Notes: generated from the letters alone by a model not told the origin. 64,000 bases of DNA from Leuconostoc mesenteroides subsp. mesenteroides ATCC 8293 (GCF_000014445.1 NC_008531.1:527001-591000), one strand, 5' to 3'; shown: positions 50,273 through 59,655, numbered from the stretch's first letter. Made by a program: numbers and translations.

Positions 50273-50308
50273 TAAAAAACCGCTAACGCTGTCGTTAACG
50301 GTTTTTTA
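50273..50308. terminator. bidirectional terminator, ends yslB-like gene
   Basis: AAAAAACCG and TAACG arms pair with CGTTA and CGGTTTTTT around CTGT, with one internal mismatch. Confidence 0.85.
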
Positions 50309-51022
50309 TTATTTAAAAGGGGACTGTGAGTTTTCTGTAGATGTTGGCACATTAAATGGATCAATTTCTTCACCAGATAAAGCACTTAACCCAGAACTTT
50401 CTTCTGTAGGCATGACGGTTTCATCAAACTTAAAAGCTAACAAGGAGTCTGTGATAGACTGTTCACGTGAAATATCGTCGTTATCGCGTACTTCCACAAC
50501 GGTAGCTTTTTCTGTTGTAGCATGTGTTCGATCTAAGAAAGAATCTCGTGCAGCTGCACGTTGCCTAAGATCATCAACATTAACCGTTTCAGATAGGTCA
50601 GTGATTACTTCAAAAGAAACGCCTTCGTTTTTCTTCAAATACTTGAAATTGGCTTCTGCAATGGCACCAGTTTGTACTTCAAGCTGTTGTGCTAAAAAGC
50701 CGGCCTCTAAACTAAAATCAGCATTTTTATTTAACGCAAGACGTTGTCGCACTAAATCGCCAGTTAATTCCCAACGTTGGTTCTTGCTATTTTGTGATTT
50801 AATTTCTAAATCACCAAAGGCAGCGTTGGCAAAAAACTCTTTTACTGTCGACAGTGTGTCAGTTGGAAACTGACGTGCAATTTCTTTACCGGCCCAGTAT
50901 AAAATATGCGGATAGTCTTCTTGAAGTAAATTCTTTAAGAGACCGTCCCGTAGCAAACTGAGTGCAAAACTGTTTACTTGAAAGTTTGTTTGTAAAATTT
51001 TATCGTAATCGTTGATATCCAT
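50309..51022 (-). CDS. YslB family (DUF2507) protein
   Basis: 237 residues. The first half carries the DUF2507 signature (LLQEDYPHILYWAGKEIARQFP near residues 32-53). The family is found near murI/rdgB in Firmicutes and its function is unknown. The C-terminal 80 residues are acidic and Ser/Thr-rich, longer than typical members and probably disordered. The start at 51022 is chosen because a TATAAT (51047-51052, minus) begins transcription just ahead of AAAGGA; longer in-frame starts lie upstream of that promoter. Confidence 0.78.
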   Translation of the reverse strand: MDINDYDKILQTNFQVNSFALSLLRDGLLKNLLQEDYPHILYWAGKEIARQFPTDTLSTVKEFFANAAFGDLEIKSQNSKNQRWELTGDLVRQRLALNKNADFSLEAGFLAQQLEVQTGAIAEANFKYLKKNEGVSFEVITDLSETVNVDDLRQRAAARDSFLDRTHATTEKATVVEVRDNDDISREQSITDSLLAFKFDETVMPTEESSGLSALSGEEIDPFNVPTSTENSQSPFK

Positions 51023-51046
51023 GGTTGACGAAAATCCTTTCATTTC

Positions 51047-51052
51047 ATTATA
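51047..51052 (-). promoter_or_regulatory. -10 box of yslB-like gene
   Basis: TATAAT on the minus strand, start near 51040, leaving an 18-base leader with AAAGGA. Confidence 0.55.
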
Positions 51053-51074
51053 CACAAAATTAGTGCTCAAATGC

Positions 51075-51102
51075 TTGCATTTTTTATTATCCTCGTCATA
51101 AT
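51075..51102 (+). promoter_or_regulatory. murI promoter, leaderless
   Basis: TTGCAT (51075-51080), 16-base spacer, CATAAT (51097-51102). Predicted start at 51109, one base before the murI ATG. Confidence 0.55.
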
Positions 51103-51109
51103 TAATTAT

Positions 51110-51946
51110 ATGATAAAAAATAATCCTATTGGGCTAGTTGACTCTGGTATTGGTGGCCTAACTGTTGTCAAAGAATCCCAGAAGCAATTACCGAACGAAC
51201 AATTAATTTATATTGGTGATACGGCACGTATGCCATATGGACCGCGCTCCGAAAAAGAAGTTATTGACTATACTTTTCAAATGGCTCATTATCTGGTAAA
51301 TGAACAAAATATCAAAATGTTGGTCATTGCTTGTAATACTGCCACTGCTAGAGCTTTATCACAATTACGAGAACAATTATGTATTCCAGTCATTGGTGTC
51401 ATTCAACCAGGCGCAGAAGCGGCCGTTTCAATTAGTCAAAATAAAAAAATTGGATTGATTGCAACTCAAGGCACTGTCGAATCGCAAGTCTACAATGAAA
51501 AAATGTTAGCAATTGACAATAATGTTCAGATTACTTCGCAAGCTGAGCCTGAATTTGTTACTTTAGTGGAAAATAATCTCTATCAGAGCGATGAAGCCCG
51601 CGAGGTAATTGCCCATCATTTGAGTGCCTTCAAAGAGGCAAATATTGACACGCTAATCTTGGGGTGTACTCATTTTCCATTACTGACGCCTTTTATTCAA
51701 GAAGCAGTCGGATCGGATGTTACACTAGTTGATTCTGGCGCCAAGACGGTTGCGGTGATGAAACAATATTTGGATGAACTCGACATTCATTCAGAAGTGA
51801 AACACAATCATAGCGATGATATTTATAACACGACAGGTGATAAACTAAAATTCAAAACGATTGCTAGTAGTTGGTTAGCACGAAATCATGAGTTAGATGT
51901 GCGCCACCTTAATATTGTTGGGGACCATTTGGAGGAAGAAAAGTGA
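51110..51946 (+). CDS. murI: glutamate racemase
   Basis: 278 residues. Makes D-glutamate for peptidoglycan. Catalytic Cys pair in ACNTATA and LGCTHFPLL, with GLVDSGIGGLTV at the N-terminus. Start at 51110 matches the family N-terminus; there is no Shine-Dalgarno and the promoter places transcription start at the codon, so a leaderless mRNA is likely. The stop overlaps rdgB. Confidence 0.95.
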   Translation: MIKNNPIGLVDSGIGGLTVVKESQKQLPNEQLIYIGDTARMPYGPRSEKEVIDYTFQMAHYLVNEQNIKMLVIACNTATARALSQLREQLCIPVIGVIQPGAEAAVSISQNKKIGLIATQGTVESQVYNEKMLAIDNNVQITSQAEPEFVTLVENNLYQSDEAREVIAHHLSAFKEANIDTLILGCTHFPLLTPFIQEAVGSDVTLVDSGAKTVAVMKQYLDELDIHSEVKHNHSDDIYNTTGDKLKFKTIASSWLARNHELDVRHLNIVGDHLEEEK

Positions 51947-52548
51947 AGCTAATTATAGCGAGCAATAATGCTCATAAAATAACTGAAATTGAAGCCTTAC
52001 TGGCGTCAATAAGTATTGACTTACCTGTCGTTTCACTTCAAGAAATAGGGGATGTTCCCGAAATTGTTGAAGATGGGACAACATTTGAAGAAAACGCTGT
52101 GAAGAAAGTTGAAACGATTGCTAAAGTTGCCCCTAATGATTACATTTTGGCTGATGACTCTGGTATGTCAGTGGATGCTTTAAATGGTGAACCTGGAGTT
52201 TATTCAGCACGTTATGCTGGCGATCACGATGATCAAGCAAATATTGATAAAGTTTTGCAAAAGTTAGCTAAGGTTCCTAACGAGCAGCGAACAGCACACT
52301 TCAATAGCGTTATCGCTTTACATAGTCCTAAGGGATCAAACCTAATAGTTAACGGACAAGTAGATGGCTATATAACAGAAAGTGAACGCGGACAAGATGG
52401 ATTTGGATATGATCCAATATTTTTTGTACCCAGCATGAACAAAACCTTTGCAGAAATGTCTGCAAGTGAAAAAAATACAATTAGTCATCGTGGTTTAGCA
52501 CTGCAAGAACTCGGTAAAAAATTACCAGTTTGGTTGAAAGGAGAATAA
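51943..52548 (+). CDS. rdgB: non-canonical purine NTP pyrophosphatase (RdgB/HAM1)
   Basis: 201 residues. Hydrolyses ITP, XTP and dITP. ASNNAHKITEIE, ADDSGMSVDALNGEPGVYSARY and GQDGFGYDPIF are the family motifs. GTG start inside the murI stop (GTGA), with GGAGGAAG before it. The stop overlaps the next ATG (TAATG). murI-rdgB-yfcE order is common in lactobacilli. Confidence 0.95.
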   Translation: MKLIIASNNAHKITEIEALLASISIDLPVVSLQEIGDVPEIVEDGTTFEENAVKKVETIAKVAPNDYILADDSGMSVDALNGEPGVYSARYAGDHDDQANIDKVLQKLAKVPNEQRTAHFNSVIALHSPKGSNLIVNGQVDGYITESERGQDGFGYDPIFFVPSMNKTFAEMSASEKNTISHRGLALQELGKKLPVWLKGE

Positions 52549-53084
52549 TGGTTAAATTTTTAATTGTTTCAGATATACACAGTGATCGAAAAATTTTAGT
52601 AGATATTTTGGCTCAGTGGCGAGATAAAGTTGATGGCATTTTTTACAATGGTGATTCTGAATTGAACGCTGATGATGACATTTTTGCGGGTGTTTCTACG
52701 GTAATCGGTAACATGGATGATGATCCTGATTTTGCTGAAGCACGTTCAACGGTTATTGATGGTATAACTTTTTTTCAAACCCACGGTCACCTTTACAATG
52801 CGACGGCAATATTAAAATGGGCTAATTTGGATTCGATGAACGAAGCTGCAAATGATGCCCATGCACAAGTTGTTTTGTTTGGTCATACACACAAAGAAGG
52901 GGCTGTTTCATATGATCATAAGTTATTTATCAATCCAGGTTCAACAACCCTGCCAAAGGGGTCACGTGCGGACCTTGGTGGAACTTATGCGGTTCTAGAA
53001 GTAACAGATGATAAGTATATCGTAACGTTTTACACACGTCAGCATCAGGCCGTGCCTCATTTAACTGTGACAGTAAATCGATAA
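52548..53084 (+). CDS. YfcE/MJ0936-type metallophosphodiesterase
   Basis: 178 residues. Calcineurin-like fold: SDIHSD near residue 8, NGDSE, GNMDDDPD and GHTHKEG give the two-metal site. AAAGGAGAA serves the ATG at 52548. Exact substrate unknown. Confidence 0.88.
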   Translation: MVKFLIVSDIHSDRKILVDILAQWRDKVDGIFYNGDSELNADDDIFAGVSTVIGNMDDDPDFAEARSTVIDGITFFQTHGHLYNATAILKWANLDSMNEAANDAHAQVVLFGHTHKEGAVSYDHKLFINPGSTTLPKGSRADLGGTYAVLEVTDDKYIVTFYTRQHQAVPHLTVTVNR

Positions 53085-53099
53085 AATTTTTTAAAACAT

Positions 53100-53146
53100 A
53101 AAAACTCCTTTTGTTATAATTTACTTATAAGCTTAAGGAGTTTTTA
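53100..53146 (+). terminator. terminator with promoter in its loop
   Basis: AAAAACTCCTT pairs with AAGGAGTTTTT over a 24-base loop. The loop contains TG-T-TATAAT (53112-53120), an extended -10 that could start the ruvB transcript inside the stem. A second TATAAT lies at 53202-53207, six bases before the ruvB leader end. Confidence 0.6.
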
Positions 53147-53219
53147 TTACGTCATATTAAACAGTATGATGTTCAAAAACATAACCACATCATCGAACGT
53201 GTATAATATAGGACTAGCT

Positions 53220-54275
53220 ATGACAGAAGATAACCCACAATTTAATCAATGGTATGAACAAGACACCGAAGTAGATCATTTATTACGTGACGCAGCTGCC
53301 AATGATGAAGAACAGCGTAGTGAATTATCATTGCGTCCGCAATTTTTGCGTGAGTATATTGGGCAAGAGGCATTAAAAGAAGAGTTAAATGTTTATATTT
53401 CGGCAGCAAAGCAACGTGAAGAAGCATTGGATCATGTATTGCTTTTTGGACCACCAGGATTAGGTAAAACAACGCTAGCGATGATTATTGCTAATGAGAT
53501 GAATGTTAATATTAAAACAACATCGGGTCCTGCTATTGAAAAGCCAGGTGATTTGGTAGCATTACTGAATGAACTGGAGCCGGGGGATATCTTGTTTATT
53601 GATGAAATACATCGAATTCCTACTAATATTGAGGAAATAATGTATTCAGCAATGGAAGATTATTTTGTTGATATTATGGTTGGTCAGGGGCCAACGGCGC
53701 GTCCAGTTCATTTTCCGTTGCCGCCATTTACTTTAATCGGGGCAACCACGCGTCCTGGTATGTTATCCAAGCCACTTCGTGATCGATTTGGCATTATTAA
53801 CTCGCTACAATACTATACTCCAGAAGAATTACAGCAAATAGTCGTTCGCACGGCAGACATCTTTAATGCACCAATTAAATCGGAAGGTGCATATGAAATA
53901 TCGCTGCGCTCTCGTGGCACACCTCGTATCGCCAATCGTTTGTTGAAACGCGTCCGTGATTTTGCTCAGGTCGAGGGAAAAGATGCAATTGACAAGAATA
54001 TTGTGACTATTGGTTTGGATAAATTGCGCGTTGACAATAGAGGTCTTGACGAAACCGATCATAAGCTTTTAGAAACAATGATCGAATATTATAAAGGTGG
54101 GCCGGTTGGGTTAAATACAATAGCTGCTAATATTGGTGAAGAGTCAGAAACATTAGAGGCAATGGTTGAACCATATTTATTGCAGATTGGTTTTTTGCAG
54201 CGCACACCGCGTGGACGTGTTGTCACTGAAGCGGGGTACACTCATTTAGGGCACGCCTATCAAAGGAAATTATGA
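53220..54275 (+). CDS. ruvB: Holliday junction branch-migration ATPase RuvB
   Basis: 351 residues. Walker [12 protein letters not shown] near residue 81, Walker [10 protein letters not shown], sensor IGATTRPG, and a C-terminal winged helix ([21 protein letters not shown]). The start at 53220 follows AGGA; the in-frame ATG at 53166 precedes the second -10 box. ruvA is separated by 3.3 kb, at 57604. ATGA overlap with the next gene. Confidence 0.96.
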   Translation: MTEDNPQFNQWYEQDTEVDHLLRDAAANDEEQRSELSLRPQFLREYIGQEALKEELNVYISAAKQREEALDHVLLFGPPGLGKTTLAMIIANEMNVNIKTTSGPAIEKPGDLVALLNELEPGDILFIDEIHRIPTNIEEIMYSAMEDYFVDIMVGQGPTARPVHFPLPPFTLIGATTRPGMLSKPLRDRFGIINSLQYYTPEELQQIVVRTADIFNAPIKSEGAYEISLRSRGTPRIANRLLKRVRDFAQVEGKDAIDKNIVTIGLDKLRVDNRGLDETDHKLLETMIEYYKGGPVGLNTIAANIGEESETLEAMVEPYLLQIGFLQRTPRGRVVTEAGYTHLGHAYQRKL

Positions 54276-55129
54276 CAAATTTTATTATTTCAGACACACA
54301 TTTCAATCATGAAAAAATTCTATATTTTGATAAATCACGGGCAGTATCACTGCAAGCATTAAATATAGAGCCAACGATTGAAAATATGGATCGATATCTG
54401 GAGGATACTTGGAACGAAACTGTAACGGATGAGGACGCAGTTTATTTTCTTGGCGATTTGGGCATGTTTCGCAAGAAACAGGATTTTGTAGCACAACTTA
54501 GTCGTCTAAAAGGTAAAAAAGTGTTCTTTAAAGGGAATCACGATCATTCAGATCAAATTAAAGCAGCAATAAAGACACCGGAAACAAACATTATTGAATA
54601 TATTGAAACTGCTAAGGCTATAAAAATCAATGGTATTAATGTATGGATGAGCCATTATGCAATTGATTTGCCATACCCCGTTTTATCTGTTCACGGACAT
54701 ATTCATGAAGCAGAATACAAACAAGCTAGTATGGTGAATTTATCGCTTGATTCCTCGTTTATGCAAAAAAGACGTTTCGGCCAACCGCTTACTTTTGATG
54801 AACTAACCGAAGAATTGACGGACAGAATGGACAAAATTCAAAATGAATATGCAATTGAGTCCGATAACAAGCGTTATGATCGGTCTGTTGAGCGAGCTTT
54901 CGATGAAACGATAACAATTAATAAACCGACCGCTACACAGCGTCATGAATTAGCTTTATTAGTTGATCATTTGAATCAACATGATTTGACATATGCTGAT
55001 GTCTTGGAGCAACTTGAAATTCCAAATGTAAATAAAGTGTTGACTGCCGATGAACTTGAAAAAGTAGCGCAAACTGGCTTTGAATTCGAAAAGAAAACAG
55101 GTCTCAGTGGTAACACCGGCAGTGTATAA
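54272..55129 (+). CDS. metallophosphoesterase
   Basis: 285 residues. N-terminal calcineurin-like domain: SDTHFNH near residue 7, [16 protein letters not shown] and VHGHIHE provide the metal ligands. The C-terminal 110 residues are helical and charged, with no recognised domain. Co-translated with ruvB through ATGA. Substrate unknown; nucleotide or nucleic-acid phosphodiesters are possible. Confidence 0.78.
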   Translation: MTNFIISDTHFNHEKILYFDKSRAVSLQALNIEPTIENMDRYLEDTWNETVTDEDAVYFLGDLGMFRKKQDFVAQLSRLKGKKVFFKGNHDHSDQIKAAIKTPETNIIEYIETAKAIKINGINVWMSHYAIDLPYPVLSVHGHIHEAEYKQASMVNLSLDSSFMQKRRFGQPLTFDELTEELTDRMDKIQNEYAIESDNKRYDRSVERAFDETITINKPTATQRHELALLVDHLNQHDLTYADVLEQLEIPNVNKVLTADELEKVAQTGFEFEKKTGLSGNTGSV

Positions 55130-55155
55130 AGTGTTTTCTAATTTTTTCATTTGTT

Positions 55156-55178
55156 AAGCCAGTGCAATGGCTTTTTTC
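55156..55178 (+). terminator. terminator before queA
   Basis: AAGCCA-GTGCAA-TGGCTT with T-run. Confidence 0.8.
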
Positions 55179-55192
55179 TTTGCAAACAAGTA

Positions 55193-55201
55193 TGTTACAA
55201 T
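55193..55201 (+). promoter_or_regulatory. extended -10 promoter for queA
   Basis: TG-T-TACAAT, 38 bases before the ATG. Confidence 0.55.
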
Positions 55202-55238
55202 GGAAATTAGATTATTTTTAAAGGGATTCGATATCATT

Positions 55239-56300
55239 ATGGCAGAAGAAAAAAAATATACATTATCAGATTTTGATTATGATTTACCAGAGGCGTTAAT
55301 TGCACAAACACCGTTGAAGCAACGTGATGCTTCGAGATTATTAGCATTGAACGCTAAAACTGGTGGCTATGAGGATAAACATTTCTATGACATATTAGAT
55401 TACTTGAATCCTGGGGATGCTATTGTCATGAATAATTCACGTGTTTTACCAGCACGTTTACATGGCGCACGTCCGGAAACTGGTGGACATGCTGAAGTCT
55501 TACTACTTCGTCAAGATCATGGTGATGTATGGGAGACGTTAGTTAAACCAGCGAAAAAATCACCCGTTGGGTCAACCATTGTTTTTGGTGATGATATTGA
55601 AAATCCGATTATGACCGCAACAGTTGTTGGTGAATTAGAACATGGTGGTCGATATATTGAATTTCATTATGATGGCATTTTCATGGAGCTACTTAATCAG
55701 TTGGGCGAAATGCCATTACCACCTTATATTAAAGAAAAGCTTGACGATCAAGAACGTTATCAAACGGTATATTCAAAGGTTGATGGTTCAGCAGCAGCAC
55801 CAACAGCAGGGCTACATTGGACACCTGAGTTGTTAGATAGGGTTCGTGCCAAAGGTGTTAAAACGGTCGAATTAACGCTTCATGTAGGTCTTGGAACGTT
55901 CCGGCCTGTCGATGAAGAAAATATTGAAGATCATAAAATGCATTCGGAATTTTATCAACTCAGCCAAGAAGCTGCGGATGAATTGAATTCGGTTAGAAAA
56001 CACGGTGGGCGTATCATTGCTACCGGTACGACGTCAATACGTACCCTTGAAACTATTGGTACTAAGTTTAATGGTGACCTGACCGCTGATTCAGGTTGGA
56101 CGGATATTTTTATTAAACCAGGATACAACTGGACAGTTGTAGATGCCTTTATAACTAACTTCCATTTGCCTAAATCAACATTGGTCATGTTAGTCGCTGC
56201 TTTTACTGGGCGTGATAATATTTTGAATGCTTATAAACATGCGGTTGATGATCAGTATCGTTTCTTCAGTTTTGGAGACGCGATGTTTATTCATAAATAA
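55239..56300 (+). CDS. queA: S-adenosylmethionine:tRNA ribosyltransferase-isomerase
   Basis: 353 residues, near the usual length. Penultimate step of queuosine synthesis in t[43 protein letters not shown] and TTSIRTLET are family motifs. AAAGGGA serves the ATG at 55239. The ruvAB-queA grouping is conserved in lactobacilli. Confidence 0.96.
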   Translation: MAEEKKYTLSDFDYDLPEALIAQTPLKQRDASRLLALNAKTGGYEDKHFYDILDYLNPGDAIVMNNSRVLPARLHGARPETGGHAEVLLLRQDHGDVWETLVKPAKKSPVGSTIVFGDDIENPIMTATVVGELEHGGRYIEFHYDGIFMELLNQLGEMPLPPYIKEKLDDQERYQTVYSKVDGSAAAPTAGLHWTPELLDRVRAKGVKTVELTLHVGLGTFRPVDEENIEDHKMHSEFYQLSQEAADELNSVRKHGGRIIATGTTSIRTLETIGTKFNGDLTADSGWTDIFIKPGYNWTVVDAFITNFHLPKSTLVMLVAAFTGRDNILNAYKHAVDDQYRFFSFGDAMFIHK

Positions 56301-56319
56301 TAAAGACGAACAAAACGAA

Positions 56320-56354
56320 AAAAAAATACATCTGACTCTCAGACGTATTTTTTA
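56320..56354 (+). terminator. terminator of queA
   Basis: AAAAAATACATCTGA and TCAGACGTATTTTTT arms pair around CTC. Confidence 0.85.
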
Positions 56355-56409
56355 TTTGTGTATCTGTTTATCAAAGTAGAATGCTATAAAGAGTAACAAC
56401 GGGGGTAAC

Positions 56410-57528
56410 ATGAGATTTATTTTAGGTTTGTGTGCATTGATATCGGGCATGCTTTTTACCAAAATTGTGAATTCGGAAGCGGGCTCTGTGGAGCCACCTT
56501 CAATGTTAGAAAAAGTAGTGCTAACACAAATTGAAAATGGTTCGGTAGGCCAAACGCCGCACTCTGGCTATGTGAATGGCAGTTATCATAAGACGGCTGA
56601 ACCGGCTAACGGTTATTTAGATGATGGAACTGGAAAGTATTTTTTTAAAGATGGCAAACGTCAAAGTGGTTTACAAACGATTGGATCAAAAACTTATTAT
56701 TTTGATTCAGTAACAAACCTTGCTGTTAAAAATCAATTGAAGTCAGTTGATAAGCATACGTATTACCTTGCTTCTGATGGGAGCGTTCAATACCGTGTTA
56801 ATGGTAATTTTCAAACAAAGCTAATTGCTCACCGTGGGGCGTCAAATTTAGCACCTGAGAATTCAATACCAGCGTTTCAATTAGCTAAAGGTAGTTATGG
56901 TGCGGAGACAGATATTTGGCTTACAAAAGACAAGCAGTGGGTTGTGAGCCATGATGGTACTATTGATCGTATGACTAACGGTCATGGTGCTATTAAAGAC
57001 TTAACCTTAGCTCAGATTAAACAATATCATATTGATTCTGGTGTTAATGTTGGAAAATATCAATCACTAACTTTGCCAACCTTAAAAGAGTATTTAACTG
57101 AGATGTCTAATAATAATTTACGGCCAATTATTGAAATTAAACAGCCGGCTAGTCAAATGAGCGATGGTGATGTTCAAAATTTAATTGCTGCAGTTAAAAA
57201 TGCAGGATTGTATAACAACAGTACGATAATTAGCCTGCAGTGTGAAGCCTTAAAACACGTATATGCACTAGACAAAAAGATTTCGCTCGAACTTTTATGG
57301 GATTCGGCTAGTGATCCAGTGCAGTTGTCTGAAAAATTAAACGAATTAGGGCCCAAAGCAGGGCTGGATATTAACGGGAAAAAATTAACGAGTCAAACAA
57401 TTCAAGCGCTCAGACAGCAAGGGCGACGACTAAATGTTTGGACAATATCACCGTCAGAGTTCCCTTATTATATTGGACTAGGTGTTGATGAAATTACGAC
57501 GGATGCTAACAGTTTTAGTTTAAACTGA
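56410..57528 (+). CDS. secreted glucan-binding-repeat / glycerophosphodiester phosphodiesterase fusion
   Basis: 372 residues. Hydrophobic signal segment (about residues 3-20). Residues 65-135 contain glucan-binding repeats of the dextransucrase type (GYLDDGTGKYFFKDGKRQSG, TYYFD, TYYLASDGSVQY). From about 140 a GDPD domain follows: LIAHRGASNLAPENSIPAF, GAETDIWLTKD, VVSHDGTIDRMTNG, with catalytic His pair and metal-binding Glu/Asp. It probably degrades glycerophosphodiesters or lipoteichoic-acid-type polymer at a dextran-coated surface. Ribosome site GGGGG is complementary to the C-rich sRNA loops. Confidence 0.85.
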   Translation: MRFILGLCALISGMLFTKIVNSEAGSVEPPSMLEKVVLTQIENGSVGQTPHSGYVNGSYHKTAEPANGYLDDGTGKYFFKDGKRQSGLQTIGSKTYYFDSVTNLAVKNQLKSVDKHTYYLASDGSVQYRVNGNFQTKLIAHRGASNLAPENSIPAFQLAKGSYGAETDIWLTKDKQWVVSHDGTIDRMTNGHGAIKDLTLAQIKQYHIDSGVNVGKYQSLTLPTLKEYLTEMSNNNLRPIIEIKQPASQMSDGDVQNLIAAVKNAGLYNNSTIISLQCEALKHVYALDKKISLELLWDSASDPVQLSEKLNELGPKAGLDINGKKLTSQTIQALRQQGRRLNVWTISPSEFPYYIGLGVDEITTDANSFSLN

Positions 57529-57603
57529 TTTATTTTAGGGTGAGTGCTATGTGCGTTTTATGCTAAACTAAAAGAAACCATTTGAAAGAGAGTTATTGCG
57601 TAA

Positions 57604-58194
57604 ATGTATGAGTATATTAATGGGCTAATCACAAATATCACACCATCGTATATTGTGATTGCATCCCGAAGTGGCGTGGGATATCGCCTGTACAGTGCTA
57701 ATCCTTATCGTTTTGAGGAGAATGTGGAATCGCATGTCTATGTACAGCAAATTGTTCGTGAAAATGACATCAGCTTATATGGATTTATTGATGCTGATGA
57801 GAAAGCCTTGTTTAATAAACTATTAAATGTGTCAGGGATTGGGCCTAAAAGTGCCTTAGCCATTTTGGCAAACGGGGACGCCGAGGGTCTTATTAGTGCA
57901 GTTGAAAATGATAATGTGGCTTATTTGACACAATTCCCTGGTGTCGGAAAGAAAACGGCGCAGCAAATTGTTTTGGATTTGAAAGGGAAGTTAGATGAGT
58001 TAGCATCTAAAACAGGTATGGTTGATTCTTCAAGCAATCCAGAACAATCGCAAGCCTTGGATGATGCGCTTGAAGCACTATTAGCACTTGGCTACACAGC
58101 TAAAGATGTGAAAGCGGTCGCTCAGATTATTGGTCGTAATAGCGATACTACAGATGGATATATTCGCTCAGCTTTAAAGCTGTTGGTTAAATAA
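57604..58194 (+). CDS. ruvA: Holliday junction DNA-binding protein RuvA
   Basis: 196 residues. OB-fold N-terminus (MYEYINGLITNI), two helix-hairpin-helix motifs (VSGIGPKSALAIL, FPGVGKKTAQQIVLDLKG) and the C-terminal domain that contacts RuvB (ALLALGYTAKDV). Separated from ruvB by the phosphoesterase, queA and phosphodiesterase genes. Confidence 0.95.
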   Translation: MYEYINGLITNITPSYIVIASRSGVGYRLYSANPYRFEENVESHVYVQQIVRENDISLYGFIDADEKALFNKLLNVSGIGPKSALAILANGDAEGLISAVENDNVAYLTQFPGVGKKTAQQIVLDLKGKLDELASKTGMVDSSSNPEQSQALDDALEALLALGYTAKDVKAVAQIIGRNSDTTDGYIRSALKLLVK

Positions 58195-58217
58195 AAACAT
58201 CCGTGAGGATGTTTTTT
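58193..58217 (+). terminator. terminator of ruvA
   Basis: AAAACATCC-GTGA-GGATGTTTT followed by T-run. Confidence 0.9.
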
Positions 58218-58274
58218 TGTAGAATAAATTGATAGGCATTTGAAGTAGTCTGCATTTATTTTGAAGGATGTATT

Positions 58275-58283
58275 TGATATAAT
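58275..58283 (+). promoter_or_regulatory. extended -10 promoter for deoxynucleoside kinase
   Basis: TG-A-TATAAT. The predicted start near 58290 leaves a 145-base leader. Confidence 0.6.
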
Positions 58284-58289
58284 AAACAT

Positions 58290-58434
58290 TGTCTGAAATA
58301 CTGAAAATACCTCTGAATATTTTGCGAGGATTAATCAGATATGACAAAAGTCGCTCACCAGCGATTACTTGAAAATGGCTGATTTAAACTAATTTTCAAG
58401 TCAAAATAATGAAAACATCAGGAAGAAGGTTGTC
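58290..58434 (+). other. structured leader of deoxynucleoside kinase
   Basis: Contains nested pairings: CCTC/GAGG, CGCT-CACC-AGCG, and a 10-bp helix ACTTGAAAAT/ATTTTCAAGT (58367-58401). No T-run follows, so any control would be at translation. It does not match a riboswitch class I know. Confidence 0.35.
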
Positions 58435-59067
58435 ATGGTGATTATTACTGCGGGTATGATCGGTGTTGGTAAAACAACACTCACAAGTTTGATTGCAAAG
58501 CATATGAATACGAAAGCATTTTATGAACCGGTAGGCGATAATCCCGTTTTACCGCTTTATTACTCTGATCCAAAGCAATATGGTTTCTTGTTGCAAATAT
58601 ACTTTTTAAATCGTCGTTTCGACATGATTAAGCAAGCGTTGGCGGATGATAATAATGTGCTTGATCGTTCAATTTATGAAGATGCTTTGTTTACAGAAGA
58701 AAACCACAAAGATGGTAATATCTCTGACTCTGAGATGGACGTTTATACCAGCCTATTAGATAATATGATGGTTGAACTACAAAAAATGCCTAAAAAAGCT
58801 CCTGATTTGATGGTATACGCTGAAACTGATTTTGAAACCATTTTATACCGTATTAAAAAGCGTGGTCGTGATTATGAACAATTTGATAATAATGAAGGTT
58901 TAAGAGCCTATTATTATAAAATGTGGTCAGCCTATCGTGATTGGTTCGATGCTTATGATGCATCTCCAAAAATTAAAATCGATTTGCAGACTTATGATCT
59001 TGAGCAAGCAGATAACCAAAAGATTATTTTGGAACAAATTGATGATGCACTAAAGGCTATTCGATAA
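58435..59067 (+). CDS. deoxynucleoside kinase
   Basis: 210 residues. Salvage of deoxyadenosine/deoxyguanosine as in the Lactobacillus dAK/dGK family. P-loop GMIGVGKTT near residue 6, catalytic DRSIYEDALF, substrate-binding EPVGDNPVLPLYY and LID RIKKRGRDYE. GGAAGAAGG serves the ATG. Only one copy is present, so its base preference cannot be told. Confidence 0.9.
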   Translation: MVIITAGMIGVGKTTLTSLIAKHMNTKAFYEPVGDNPVLPLYYSDPKQYGFLLQIYFLNRRFDMIKQALADDNNVLDRSIYEDALFTEENHKDGNISDSEMDVYTSLLDNMMVELQKMPKKAPDLMVYAETDFETILYRIKKRGRDYEQFDNNEGLRAYYYKMWSAYRDWFDAYDASPKIKIDLQTYDLEQADNQKIILEQIDDALKAIR

Positions 59068-59069
59068 AT

Positions 59070-59102
59070 AAAAAAAGAAGTTCAAATTTGAACTTCTTTT
59101 TT
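59070..59102. terminator. bidirectional terminator
   Basis: AAAAAAGAAGTTC-AAATTT-GAACTTCTTTTTT, between the kinase and converging mscL. Confidence 0.92.
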
Positions 59103-59484
59103 ATTGAGCCTTTTTCTCAGCATCTAACAAGTCACGGATTTCTGTTAAAATCTCTAATTCAGGATTAGCTTTTGCTTCTTCTTGTTTGTTAGCTTTAAAC
59201 AAGCGGTTAATAAACTTAACAATCAGGAATACAACGAAAGCAGTAATCAAAAAATTAATTACGTCATTTAAGAAAGCACCATATTTAAATGTTAACGTTT
59301 TTGTAATGACAAGCTGCAATTGGTCTAAGTCTGTTGTTCCGCCAGTTGCAAATGCAATGATTGGACCGATTAAGTTAGTTGTTAATGATTTAACTAATCC
59401 AGTAAAGGCGCCACCAATAATGACACCAACTGCCAAGTCAAGTACATTTCCTCGCATAATAAAAGCTTTGAATTCCGATAACAT
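59101..59484 (-). CDS. mscL: large-conductance mechanosensitive channel
   Basis: 127 residues. [23 protein letters not shown] is the conserved first helix; second helix near residue 75, and a C-terminal amphipathic bundle. Opens under membrane tension to release solutes. The start at 59484 has GAGGAG before it; the longer in-frame start lies upstream of that site. Confidence 0.95.
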   Translation of the reverse strand: MLSEFKAFIMRGNVLDLAVGVIIGGAFTGLVKSLTTNLIGPIIAFATGGTTDLDQLQLVITKTLTFKYGAFLNDVINFLITAFVVFLIVKFINRLFKANKQEEAKANPELEILTEIRDLLDAEKKAQ

Positions 59485-59526
59485 TAAGTTTGCTCCTCTA
59501 TTCTCTTTAAAATTATTCTTGATTAA

Positions 59527-59555
59527 ATTATACAATAAATGCAGATTTTTGCCAA
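59527..59555 (-). promoter_or_regulatory. mscL promoter
   Basis: On the minus strand: TTGGCA (59550-59555), 17-base spacer, TATAAT (59527-59532). Confidence 0.82.
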
Positions 59556-59655
59556 AAAAACGAATACTATGATACTTTAATTTTCGTTTAATTGATTTGA
59601 ATTTAATTTAGAAGTGCTAAATTACCAATATTAAGAAATGTTAAGGAGCATTATT

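Noticed and set aside
50175..50873. 232-codon open frame on the plus strand
   Set aside because: It is antisense to the yslB-like gene, has no ribosome site and starts inside the sRNA candidate. Its composition reads as a shadow.
53194..53207. Possible SOS box at ruvB
   Set aside because: CGAAC is present but the right half is ATAAT, so it is only a half-site.
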